Origin: an uncultured Collinsella sp.
Lineage (GTDB): Bacteria; Actinomycetota; Coriobacteriia; Coriobacteriales; Coriobacteriaceae
Assembly (NCBI GenBank): GCA_900752275.1
Contig: CAADUS010000059.1
Span: 1-7,960, forward strand
DNA: 7,960 nucleotides
Reading direction: 5' to 3'
Part shown: positions 1-5,588 of the stretch, piece after piece
How positions within the stretch are numbered: the stretch's first letter is position 1
Layout of the letters: every line of letters begins with the position of its first letter
Notes under the pieces: model-generated
Database searches by the model: none
Seen by the model: the letters and a program-made list of their open reading frames with translations, nothing else
What the model was told of the DNA's origin: nothing
Translations under genes and position numbers: made by a program

Positions 1-1170
1 GAAGAGATGGGTCGCGTTCTTCTCGAACTTGAACCAGATGGGGTCGCCCGCCTTGAGCGCACCCTTGGCCTCAAGGTCGACAACGGGAATGATCAGGACA
101 AACTGGCCGTCGGGGGACGTCACATGAACGTGCTCGGTCGAACCCATGAGCTCGGTGACCTCAATGGTGCCCTGGAGCGCACCCTCCTCGCCCTTGTCGG
201 CAAGCAGAATCTGCTCGGGACGCACGCCGGCCGTGATCTCCTTCACGTCGCCGCCGTCCCAATTAAGGGCGAGCTGAGCGCAGGTCTCGGGGGCCAGCGC
301 GACATTCATATCGTCGGTCTTGACGGTAAAGGCGTCGCCCGAGCGCACCAGCTGGGCATCGAAGAAGTTCATCTGCGGCACGCCGATGAAGCCGGCGACG
401 AAGATGTTCGCGGGATGGTTGAAGACCTCCTGCGGCGTGGCGATCTGCTGGACGACGCCGTCCTTCATGACCACGATACGGTCACCAAGGGTCATAGCCT
501 CGGTCTGGTCGTGGGTGACGTAGATGAACGTGCCCTTGATCTCGTGGCGCAGCTTGATGAGCTCGGCACGCATCTGGTTACGCAGCTTGGCGTCCAGGTT
601 GGACAGCGGCTCGTCCATCAGGAAGACCTTAGGATCACGCACGATGGCGCGGCCGATAGCGACACGCTGGCGCTGGCCGCCCGAAAGCGCCTTGGGCTTG
701 CGGTCGAGGTACTCGGTGATACCCAAGATCTCGGCAGCGGAGCGAACCTTGCGGTCGATCTCGTCTTTGGGGACCTTCTTGAGCTCAAGCGTAAACGCCA
801 TGTTCTCGTACACCGTCATGTTGGGGTACAGAGCGTAGCTCTGGAACACCATGGCGATGTCACGATCCTTGGGCGCCACGTCGTTGACGCGCTTGCCGTC
901 GATGAGCACGTCGCCCGAGGTAATGTCCTCCAGGCCGGCGACCATGCGCATCGTCGTGGACTTACCGCAGCCAGACGGGCCAACGAGGACGATGAACTCC
1001 TGGTCGTGAACGGTGAGGTTGAAGTCCTCAACAGCGAGCACGCCGTCCTCGGTAACCTTGAGGTTGTGCTTCTTCTCCTCGGTCTTCTTCTTTTTGCCGA
1101 AGAAGCCCTTCTTTTTGGACTCGGTGTTGGGATACACCTTCTGAACATGCTTGAGAACGATCTCGGCCAT
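1..1170 (-). CDS. ugpC: Carbohydrate ABC transporter ATP-binding protein, UgpC/MsmK family (partial, C-terminal end off the left edge)
   Basis: This is the ATPase that powers a CUT1 sugar importer from the cytoplasmic side. It is open to the window edge with 390 codons visible and no stop. All ABC motifs are present: Walker A GPSGCGKST at residues 64-72, Q-loop Q110, signature LSGGQ at 162-166, Walker B ending in MDEP with catalytic E187, D-loop SNLD, and H-loop H220. The region after about residue 245 (ANIFVAGFIGVPQMNFF and onward) is the TOBE/regulatory extension of MalK-type ATPases. The ATG at 1170 has AAAGG seven bases upstream. The gene is last of the visible operon, 67 bp after permease 2. 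It is odd in carrying a Lys-rich insertion at about residues 16-42, between the first beta strand (KVYPN) and AVEDFNL, where short family members have only a few residues. MsmK-type ATPases can serve several importers, so sharing is possible. Confidence 0.94.
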   Translation of the reverse strand, partial: MAEIVLKHVQKVYPNTESKKKGFFGKKKKTEEKKHNLKVTEDGVLAVEDFNLTVHDQEFIVLVGPSGCGKSTTMRMVAGLEDITSGDVLIDGKRVNDVAPKDRDIAMVFQSYALYPNMTVYENMAFTLELKKVPKDEIDRKVRSAAEILGITEYLDRKPKALSGGQRQRVAIGRAIVRDPKVFLMDEPLSNLDAKLRNQMRAELIKLRHEIKGTFIYVTHDQTEAMTLGDRIVVMKDGVVQQIATPQEVFNHPANIFVAGFIGVPQMNFFDAQLVRSGDAFTVKTDDMNVALAPETCAQLALNWDGGDVKEITAGVRPEQILLADKGEEGALQGTIEVTELMGSTEHVHVTSPDGQFVLIIPVVDLEAKGALKAGDPIWFKFEKNATHLF

Positions 1171-1188
1171 GTCTTTACCTTTCGATAT

Positions 1189-1212
1189 GCGGCGCCATGT
1201 TGAGGGCGCCGC
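1189..1212 (-). other. Intercistronic hairpin between permease 2 and ATPase genes
   Basis: A perfect inverted repeat has arms GCGGCGCC and GGCGCCGC (8 bp) around an 8-base loop. It lies in the 67-bp gap between the permease 2 stop (1238) and the ATPase start (1170). In the transcribed (minus) direction it is followed by ATATCGAAAGG, which leads into the ATPase ribosome binding site, and there is no U-run. It is therefore more likely an mRNA-stability or processing element than a full terminator. The function is inferred. Confidence 0.5.
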
Positions 1213-1237
1213 AGAAACTTGCAAAACAGTTACGGCA

Positions 1238-2077
1238 TCAGCCCTTGACGGCACCTGCCACCACGCCGTCGATGATGTACTTCTGGCAGAGGATGTACAT
1301 GATGACGATGGGGATAACAACCATCATGATGCAGGCCATCATGGGACCGAGCTCGACGTGGCCGTAGCCGCCGCGGAAGTACTGGATCAAGATAGGAATG
1401 GTCTTGTACTTGGTGGAGTCGAGGGTGAGGTAGGGCAGCAGATAGTCGTTCCAGACCCACATGGTCTCGAGGATGCCGACCGAAAGATAGGTGGGCTTCA
1501 TGATGGGAAGGACGATCTTAAAGAACACCTGGACCGGGTTGCAGCCGTCAATCATGGCCGCCTCCTCAATCTCGAGCGGAATGTTCTTTACAAAGCCGGC
1601 GAACATAAAGACCGCCAGGCCCGCACCAAAGCCCAGATAGATGAAGCAGATGTTGAACGGCGTGTTGAAGCCGATGCGGTCCGCCAAATTGGACAGCGTG
1701 AACATGAGCATCTGGAACGGTACAACCATCGAGAACACGAACAGGTAATAGAAGAAGTTCGAGATCTTGCTGTTGACACGAACCACGTACCAAGCGCACA
1801 TGGAGCAGCACACCAAGATCAGCACGACCGACGTGACCGTGATGATGAGCGAGTACATAAATGCCGAGGCAAAGCCCTGCTCATTAAGGGCGTGCATGTA
1901 GTTTGCGAGGCCGTTGAACGTCTCGGGCGTGAGCAGATCGAATGCCGTGGTGGTGCTGATTGCGGTCGCTTTCTTAAAGGAATTGAGCGCAATCATGAAC
2001 ACGGGGTAGATCCATGCGAGCGACAGGATCGTAAAGAAAATCGAGAGCGCGCGGTTGATAGCCTTATCGCGTTTCAT
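1238..2077 (-). CDS. Carbohydrate ABC transporter permease 2 (MsmG-like, binding-protein-dependent inner membrane component)
   Basis: One of the two membrane subunits that form the sugar channel. At 279 residues it has the usual length for the MalG/MsmG family. About six hydrophobic segments can be read, near residues 10-32, 74-97, 107-130, 140-162, 197-219 and 245-265. The EAA loop that docks onto the ATPase is clear at 171-194 (EEAAMIDGCNPVQVFFKIVL then PIMKP). The C-terminus ending IIDGVVAGAVKG is typical of the MalG side of CUT1 permease pairs. Its ATG shares one base with the stop of the upstream permease (TAATG), and a strong AGGAGGTG precedes it inside the upstream gene, so the two are translationally coupled. 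It should work as a heterodimer with the 2077-2931 product. The substrate cannot be read from the permease alone. Confidence 0.95.
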   Translation of the reverse strand: MKRDKAINRALSIFFTILSLAWIYPVFMIALNSFKKATAISTTTAFDLLTPETFNGLANYMHALNEQGFASAFMYSLIITVTSVVLILVCCSMCAWYVVRVNSKISNFFYYLFVFSMVVPFQMLMFTLSNLADRIGFNTPFNICFIYLGFGAGLAVFMFAGFVKNIPLEIEEAAMIDGCNPVQVFFKIVLPIMKPTYLSVGILETMWVWNDYLLPYLTLDSTKYKTIPILIQYFRGGYGHVELGPMMACIMMVVIPIVIMYILCQKYIIDGVVAGAVKG

Positions 2078-2931
2078 TACTGCTGCACCTCCTTGGACCT
2101 CGTGGCTTTAAGCTGAATCATGGAAATAGCGACGACCAGGATGCAGAAGATAACCGCCTTGGCCTGGCCAATGCCCTGCCATGCGATACCGGCACGCGAA
2201 TAGAACGTGTTGTAGATGTTCAGGGCGAGCATCTCGGTGGAGTGCGCGGGGGCGCCGCCGGTAAGGGCGAGGTTCTGGTCAAACAGCTTAAAGCCGTTGG
2301 TGATGGACAGGAACAGGCAGATGGTGATGGTCGGCATCAGGTTAGGGATCTTAACCTTCCAAAACGTCTGCCATGCCGTAGCGCCGTCGACCTTGGCGGC
2401 CTCGATGTAGTCGGACGGAATGGACTGCAGACCAGCGATGTAGATGATCATCATGTAGCCGACCTGCTGCCACAGGGTCAGGATGATAAGGCCCCAGAAG
2501 CCAGCAGCAGAGTTAAGGGCGATGAGCTGGGCGCCCACGTTGGAGAGCAGGCAGTTGATCAGAATCTGCCAAATGTAGCCCAGCACGATGCCGCCGATCA
2601 GGTTAGGCATAAAGAAGATCGTACGGAAGATGTTGGTGCCCTTGAGCGCCTTGCGGGTGAGTGCCTGCGCGATGGCCAGGGCGATCACGTTGATGAGCAC
2701 CGTCGACAGGAAGGCAAACGCCACCGTAAAGAAGAACGACGTGGCAAACTGCGGATCGGACAATGCGCGCACGTAGTTCTCGATACCGACGAAGTGCGTG
2801 TTGTTAATGGTAATAAACTGGCAGAACGAGAGATAGAAGCCCTGGATAAAGGGAATCACGAACCCGATCATAAACGCCAGGCACGTGGGCAGCATAAAGA
2901 GCGGCCACCAGCGCTTGAGTGCTTTGCCCAT
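2077..2931 (-). CDS. Carbohydrate ABC transporter permease 1 (MsmF-like)
   Basis: First membrane subunit of the same importer, 284 residues, normal for the MsmF/UgpA branch. It starts with a short basic stretch (MGKALKRWW) followed by a first membrane helix at about 9-36. Further helices follow near 64-92, 104-128, 145-168, 200-220 and 256-275. The EAA loop is at 176-200 (IEAAKVDGATAWQTFWKVKI then PNLMP). The motif NGFKLFDQNLALTGGAPAH, in which F, D and TGG are conserved, is a hallmark of sugar permeases of this branch. The ATG at 2931 is supported by GAAAGGA seven bases upstream. It lies 87 bp downstream of the binding-protein gene across a strong hairpin, and overlaps the next permease by one base. 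Confidence 0.95.
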   Translation of the reverse strand: MGKALKRWWPLFMLPTCLAFMIGFVIPFIQGFYLSFCQFITINNTHFVGIENYVRALSDPQFATSFFFTVAFAFLSTVLINVIALAIAQALTRKALKGTNIFRTIFFMPNLIGGIVLGYIWQILINCLLSNVGAQLIALNSAAGFWGLIILTLWQQVGYMMIIYIAGLQSIPSDYIEAAKVDGATAWQTFWKVKIPNLMPTITICLFLSITNGFKLFDQNLALTGGAPAHSTEMLALNIYNTFYSRAGIAWQGIGQAKAVIFCILVVAISMIQLKATRSKEVQQ

Positions 2932-2951
2932 AGAAGGGTCCTTTCAATATG

Positions 2952-2987
2952 CAGGGGGCGGGCAAACCAACGTCTGCCCGCCCCCTG
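2952..2987 (-). other. Strong GC-rich hairpin between binding-protein and permease genes
   Basis: A perfect 13-bp inverted repeat has arms CAGGGGGCGGGCA and TGCCCGCCCCCTG around a 10-base loop. It sits in the 87-bp gap after the binding-protein stop (3019). In the transcribed direction the stem is followed by CATATTGAAAGG, so there is no U-run and it is unlikely to stop all transcription. Hairpins at this place in sugar ABC operons are known to protect the upstream message from 3' decay, which raises binding-protein output over permeases. That role here is inferred. Confidence 0.65.
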
Positions 2988-3018
2988 TCGCTAATCAGAT
3001 AGCTTGGGCAGCAACTGC

Positions 3019-4335
3019 TTACTCGGAAGCGGCCTTCTCGGTCTTCCAGCCATCCACGAAAGCGTTCTTGACGCCGTCCCACTTGCTGTTATCGGCAGCG
3101 TAGGCAATCAGAGCCTGCTTGAGGTTCTTCTTCCACTCCTCGGAGGGGATGTAGACGAAGTCCCAAGCGACGGTCTTCTTGCCGTCCTTGGCCATGGCAA
3201 CGGCCTGCTGCGAGAAGACGTTGGTGGTTTCCTTGGCGCTCTTGAACGGGGCGGTCAGACCCATCTTGTCAGCGATGATGCTGGTGGCGGTGTCAGAAGT
3301 GACGCACCAATACATGAAGTCCTCGGTGGCCTTCTGGGCATCCTCGGAAGCCTGGGAGCTAACGCACCAGTAGTTCTCGCCGCCGGAGCACAGGCCCTGG
3401 TTCTCCTCGCCGTCAACACCGATGTAGATCGGCATCATGCCAATCTGATCGTCGGTCATGCCGGCCTTGATGAGGTCAGAGTAGGCCCAAGAGCCGTTCT
3501 GGTAGAAGACGGCCTTGCCGGTTGCGAACTCGTTGGTGGCGTCGTCGCCGGTCTTGGAAGCAAGCTGCGAAGGATCGCAGGTGGAGTCGGTGATGTACAG
3601 GTCGAAGATCTGCTTGTAGTTGTCGAGGAACTCGCCCTTGATCTCGTCGTCCTCCTGGTTGTGCTCCTTCTCGAACTCGTAGTAGAGCGGCATGTTGGCG
3701 AGGTGGGTGGTGTAGCGCCAGCTGGAGGAGTCGTCCATGCCGGCGGAAGTGAAGGCACCCTCGACACCAAGCTCGTCCTTACGGGCCTGGATGTCGTCGG
3801 CACAAGCCTTCAGCTTGTCGAAGGAGTTGATGTCCTCGGCCTTGTAGCCAGCCTTCTCGAGCAGCTGCTTGTTGTAGATGATGCCGAAGCTCTCCTGAAC
3901 CCAGTCGATGCACACATCCTTGCCGTCGGACTGCAGAGCCAGGGAGTCGTCAATGAGCTCACCGCGGACCTTGGTATCGGACAGGTCGGCGCAGTAATCC
4001 TTCCAGTTCTTAAGACCAGTGGGGCCGTTGACCTGGAACAGCGTCGGAGCGGAGCTCTTGGACATCTCGGACTTGAGCTTCTCCTCGTAGGTGTTGGAGG
4101 CAGCGGTCACGATCTTGACCTCGACGCCCTTCTCCTCCTTGTACGCCTTGGCGATCTCCTTCCACTCCTTGTCGACCTCGGGCTTGAACTGAAGGAAGTA
4201 GACCTCGGCAGCGTCACCAGAAGCAGAGGAGCCGGAGCCGGCGGAGCCACCGCAGCCCACGAGTCCCAGACCAAGAACCGCAGCCGCGGAACCAGCAAAG
4301 CCCAGGAACTGCCTTCTGCTCATTTCGTTCTTCAT
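3019..4335 (-). CDS. Extracellular solute-binding lipoprotein of a sugar ABC transporter (CUT1, family 1), Tat-type signal
   Basis: The sugar-capturing subunit, predicted to be exported and anchored to the outer face of the membrane, 438 residues. From the chosen start the N-terminus holds SRRQFLG at residues 6-12, a twin-arginine motif, then a hydrophobic stretch and the lipobox LVGC with lipidated Cys28. A Gly/Ser-rich tether (GGSAGSGSSASG) follows, and the mature fold opens with VYFLQFKPEVDKEWKEIAKA, typical of family-1 binding proteins. A GTG at 4353 would add six residues, but the AAAGGGTGG at 4342-4350 is well placed for the ATG at 4335 and overlaps that GTG, so 4335 is preferred. It is the first gene of the operon and is followed by a 13-bp-stem hairpin. 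The mature protein is rich in acidic and aromatic residues, as sugar binders are, but the ligand cannot be named. Candidates include malto- or other oligosaccharides. Confidence 0.94.
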   Translation of the reverse strand: MKNEMSRRQFLGFAGSAAAVLGLGLVGCGGSAGSGSSASGDAAEVYFLQFKPEVDKEWKEIAKAYKEEKGVEVKIVTAASNTYEEKLKSEMSKSSAPTLFQVNGPTGLKNWKDYCADLSDTKVRGELIDDSLALQSDGKDVCIDWVQESFGIIYNKQLLEKAGYKAEDINSFDKLKACADDIQARKDELGVEGAFTSAGMDDSSSWRYTTHLANMPLYYEFEKEHNQEDDEIKGEFLDNYKQIFDLYITDSTCDPSQLASKTGDDATNEFATGKAVFYQNGSWAYSDLIKAGMTDDQIGMMPIYIGVDGEENQGLCSGGENYWCVSSQASEDAQKATEDFMYWCVTSDTATSIIADKMGLTAPFKSAKETTNVFSQQAVAMAKDGKKTVAWDFVYIPSEEWKKNLKQALIAYAADNSKWDGVKNAFVDGWKTEKAASE

Positions 4336-4341
4336 TACAAT

Positions 4342-4350
4342 CCACCCTTT
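4342..4350 (-). promoter_or_regulatory. Ribosome binding site that fixes the binding-protein start
   Basis: AAAGGGTGG on the minus strand ends six bases before the ATG at 4335. It overlaps the alternative GTG at 4353-4351, which has no comparable upstream site. This decides the start and puts the twin-arginine motif at residues 6-12. Confidence 0.7.
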
Positions 4351-4358
4351 CACACCGT

Positions 4359-4377
4359 GGCGGCACCCTTTGCCGCC
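4359..4377 (-). other. Leader hairpin upstream of the binding-protein gene
   Basis: A perfect 7-bp inverted repeat (GGCGGCA / TGCCGCC) surrounds a 5-base loop, 24-42 bases before the ATG at 4335. If transcription starts near 4417 it lies in the 5' untranslated leader. It could stabilise the 5' end of the operon message or tune translation. A weaker GGGG/CCCC pair lies just upstream at 4396-4409. No known riboswitch is recognised. Confidence 0.4.
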
Positions 4378-4423
4378 GCCTTCGGAGATTGGCTCGGGGA
4401 CTTTGCCCCTTTTGCTGATTTGT

Positions 4424-4452
4424 ACAATACGCTATTTGGCTAGTTGTTTGAA
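4424..4452 (-). promoter_or_regulatory. Candidate promoter of the ABC operon
   Basis: On the minus strand a -35-like TTCAAA (4452-4447) and a -10-like TATTGT (4429-4424) are separated by exactly 17 bases. Each matches four of six consensus positions. The predicted start near 4417 gives a leader of about 80 bases. The -35 element lies inside the palindrome TTGTTCAAACAA, so a repressor there would block polymerase. This is a by-eye prediction with moderate to low certainty. Confidence 0.35.
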
Positions 4453-4455
4453 CAA
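4444..4455. promoter_or_regulatory. Candidate operator 1 for the GntR/HutC regulator (ABC promoter)
   Basis: TTGTTTGAACAA is a near-perfect palindrome that matches the site at 4519-4530 in ten of twelve positions. It resembles TreR-type operators (TTGT...ACAA). It overlaps the candidate -35 box of the ABC operon. The central GTTTGAAC departs by one base from the GTnTAnAC core of the HutC subfamily. Confidence 0.5.
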
Positions 4456-4518
4456 GTATTACTAGAGCGGTAGAAAACCTTCGGTGAACGGTAATTTCAA
4501 CTTGATACTTGACAAGTT

Positions 4519-4530
4519 TTGTATAAACAA
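4519..4530. promoter_or_regulatory. Candidate operator 2 for the GntR/HutC regulator (upstream ABC site)
   Basis: TTGTATAAACAA contains GTATAAAC, an exact match to the GTnTAnAC core known for HutC-subfamily regulators. It is close to the TTGTATATACAA type site bound by TreR proteins. It begins 75 bp from operator 1, about seven helical turns, which would suit looping or co-operative binding. The perfect palindrome ACTTG-A-CAAGT (4507-4517) lies right beside it. Confidence 0.55.
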
Positions 4531-4551
4531 TTATTTGTTATTGAATGCAGA

Positions 4552-4600
4552 GAAAACGCCCGGTCAAGCCGATGCATCGTCGGTTTGACCGGGCGTTTTC
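4552..4600 (-). terminator. Rho-independent terminator of the gntR gene, symmetrical
   Basis: A 16-bp perfect stem (GAAAACGCCCGGTCAA pairing with TTGACCGGGCGTTTTC) is extended by about five further pairs including one G-U, with a 7-base loop. In the minus direction it ends in GTTTTC and lies 41 bp past the gntR stop. The A-run/T-run symmetry makes it look functional in both directions. It insulates the ABC promoter, which lies directly downstream, from gntR read-through. Confidence 0.88.
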
Positions 4601-4641
4601 GCTTTGAGGGCATAAGGCTCGCCGGACTGCGAGCTCACCGT

Positions 4642-5361
4642 CTATCGCTTGGAATTGACGCGGTAATGGAAGATCTCGGGGTGCGTACGGGCGTGCGTGA
4701 CCTCGAACAAGATACCGTCCGAGGTGTACGATTGGCTCTCCATAACGGCGACACAATTGTACTTGCCAAGGTCCAAGTAGCTGCAGTCCTCATCGTTGGC
4801 GAGCTCGACACTCACCGTACGACGGCTCGCCATCACCTTGACGCCGCACTTGTGCTCCAGATAGGCGTAGATAGAATCCGTCGCGATCTCTGGGGTCAGA
4901 CCCTTGGCGATCGACGCCAAAAAATAGCCATGGTCCACTTGGCGCGCGCTGCCGTTAAGGCTTCGAACACGCACTACGCGAATCAGCTCCTCGCCCACCT
5001 TAAAGCCCAAGCGACGAGAGAGCTGCTCAGTGCAAATCAAATGTTCAAAGGACTTAACGTCCGTCGATGCAACGGCATTGTTGCGCTTTGCAAATTCGCC
5101 AAACGACTCGACTTCCTCGAGCGCGCCCAGCATGTCGGTTTCGCCCTTGAGCCATATGACGCGCACGCCCTTGCCGTGTATGGGCTGCACAAACATCTGG
5201 TCGGCCAGCATGCTCAAGGCGCGTCGAACGGTATTGCGCGTGCAGCCAAACTCCGCGGTCAGCTCGGCTTCGGTTGGCAGCATCTCCTGAAACGCATAGG
5301 TCCCATTAATGATGCGCGAACGGATCTCGCGGTAGATTCCTTCGTAAATCGCTTTTGGCAT
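4642..5361 (-). CDS. GntR-family transcriptional regulator, HutC subfamily, TreR-like (HTH + UTRA)
   Basis: A DNA-binding regulator of 239 residues, the usual length for HutC/TreR members. Residues 4-68 form the GntR winged helix-turn-helix: YEGIYREIRSRIINGTY, then LPTEAELTAEFGCTRNTVRR at 28-47 holding the recognition helix, then the wing with IHGKGVRV at 61-68. Residues about 75-237 form a UTRA effector-binding domain, recognisable by DHGYFLASIAKGLTPEI, DSIYAYLEHKCGVKV and the closing THARTHPEIFHYRV. UTRA domains of TreR-like proteins bind phosphorylated sugars such as trehalose-6-phosphate. The ATG at 5361 is preceded by GAGGTG at five bases. It is transcribed divergently from the PTS gene and sits between it and the ABC operon. 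HutC-type sites occur in both promoter regions, one just upstream of gntR itself, so autoregulation is likely. The exact effector is not known. Confidence 0.93.
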   Translation of the reverse strand: MPKAIYEGIYREIRSRIINGTYAFQEMLPTEAELTAEFGCTRNTVRRALSMLADQMFVQPIHGKGVRVIWLKGETDMLGALEEVESFGEFAKRNNAVASTDVKSFEHLICTEQLSRRLGFKVGEELIRVVRVRSLNGSARQVDHGYFLASIAKGLTPEIATDSIYAYLEHKCGVKVMASRRTVSVELANDEDCSYLDLGKYNCVAVMESQSYTSDGILFEVTHARTHPEIFHYRVNSKR

Positions 5362-5413
5362 GACTTCACCTCTAATGAATATGTATGGCTAGGCACGATA
5401 GCATTTTTTAAAG

Positions 5414-5424
5414 TTGTTTAAACC
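5414..5424. promoter_or_regulatory. Candidate operator 3 for the GntR/HutC regulator (gntR promoter side)
   Basis: TTGTTTAAACC contains GTTTAAAC, an exact fit to the HutC core GTnTAnAC. The ten bases TTGTTTAAAC recur exactly at 5536-5545. The site lies 53-63 bp upstream of the gntR start codon, where the gntR promoter should be, which suggests autoregulation. Confidence 0.5.
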
Positions 5425-5485
5425 GATTATCGGCAAAGCGACAGGATTTAACCGTTGACGGTTTCTGTCGTGCCCAAACCGGTTT
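5423..5485. repeat. Cluster of three short CCG/CGG palindromes in the divergent promoter region
   Basis: Three different dyads are packed in 63 bp: CCGAT-T-ATCGG (5423-5433), AACCGT-TG-ACGGTT (5450-5463, with an outer CGACAG/CTGTCG pair at 5439-5444 and 5465-5470), and AAACCGGTTT (5476-5485). All share an AACCG/CGGTT half-site. They may be operators for a second regulator, or form a stem-loop if the PTS transcript starts upstream. They do not match the ribonucleic antiterminator (RAT) pattern of LicT/SacY-controlled PTS genes. Confidence 0.4.
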
Positions 5486-5522
5486 CGCTCAAAACTGCCG
5501 GTACGACAATCGTCTGGTCCTC

Positions 5523-5546
5523 TACAATGAATCCATTGTTTAAACG
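5523..5546 (+). promoter_or_regulatory. Candidate -10 box and operator 4 upstream of the PTS gene
   Basis: TACAAT at 5523-5528 matches the -10 consensus in five of six positions, but no convincing -35 lies at the right distance. It overlaps a perfect 6-bp-arm palindrome ACAATG-AATC-CATTGT (5524-5539). That runs straight into TTGTTTAAACG (5536-5546), the second exact copy of the HutC-type core GTTTAAAC. A repressor bound here would cover the start region of the PTS transcript. The operator is better supported than the promoter. Confidence 0.45.
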
Positions 5547-5576
5547 TTTCACCACGCGCAACGCGCCTCGATATTC

Positions 5577-5582
5577 GGGAGG
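5577..5582 (+). promoter_or_regulatory. Ribosome binding site of the PTS-HAD gene
   Basis: GGGAGG ends six bases before the ATG at 5589. The frame is closed upstream by a TAA at 5541-5543 and there is no other ATG, GTG or TTG between, so the start is firm. Confidence 0.8.
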
Positions 5583-5588
5583 CAGAAC

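Noticed and set aside
7..2116. Plus-strand open frames of about 398 and 321 codons opposite the ATPase and permease 2 genes
   Set aside because: They mirror genes with full family motifs on the minus strand. Their products are rich in His/Asp/Arg with no known fold.
2952..2987. Full rho-independent terminator after the binding-protein gene
   Set aside because: The stem is strong, but in the transcribed direction it is followed by CATATTGAAAGG, with no U-run, and the downstream permease has no visible promoter of its own.
4333..4353. GTG at 4353 as start of the binding protein
   Set aside because: The GTG overlaps the AAAGGGTGG that serves the ATG at 4335, and the six extra residues would push the twin-arginine motif further from the N-terminus without benefit.
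3004..4443. Long plus-strand open frame (about 479 codons) opposite the binding-protein gene
   Set aside because: It is the antisense of a clearly conserved lipoprotein gene. Its product is a low-complexity Leu/Val/Gly string with no recognisable domain, as expected from high GC at third positions.
5439..5470. Ribonucleic antiterminator (LicT/SacY-type) control of the PTS gene
   Set aside because: The dyad does not match the RAT sequence pattern, there is no terminator after it and no antiterminator gene is next door. The neighbour is a GntR repressor.
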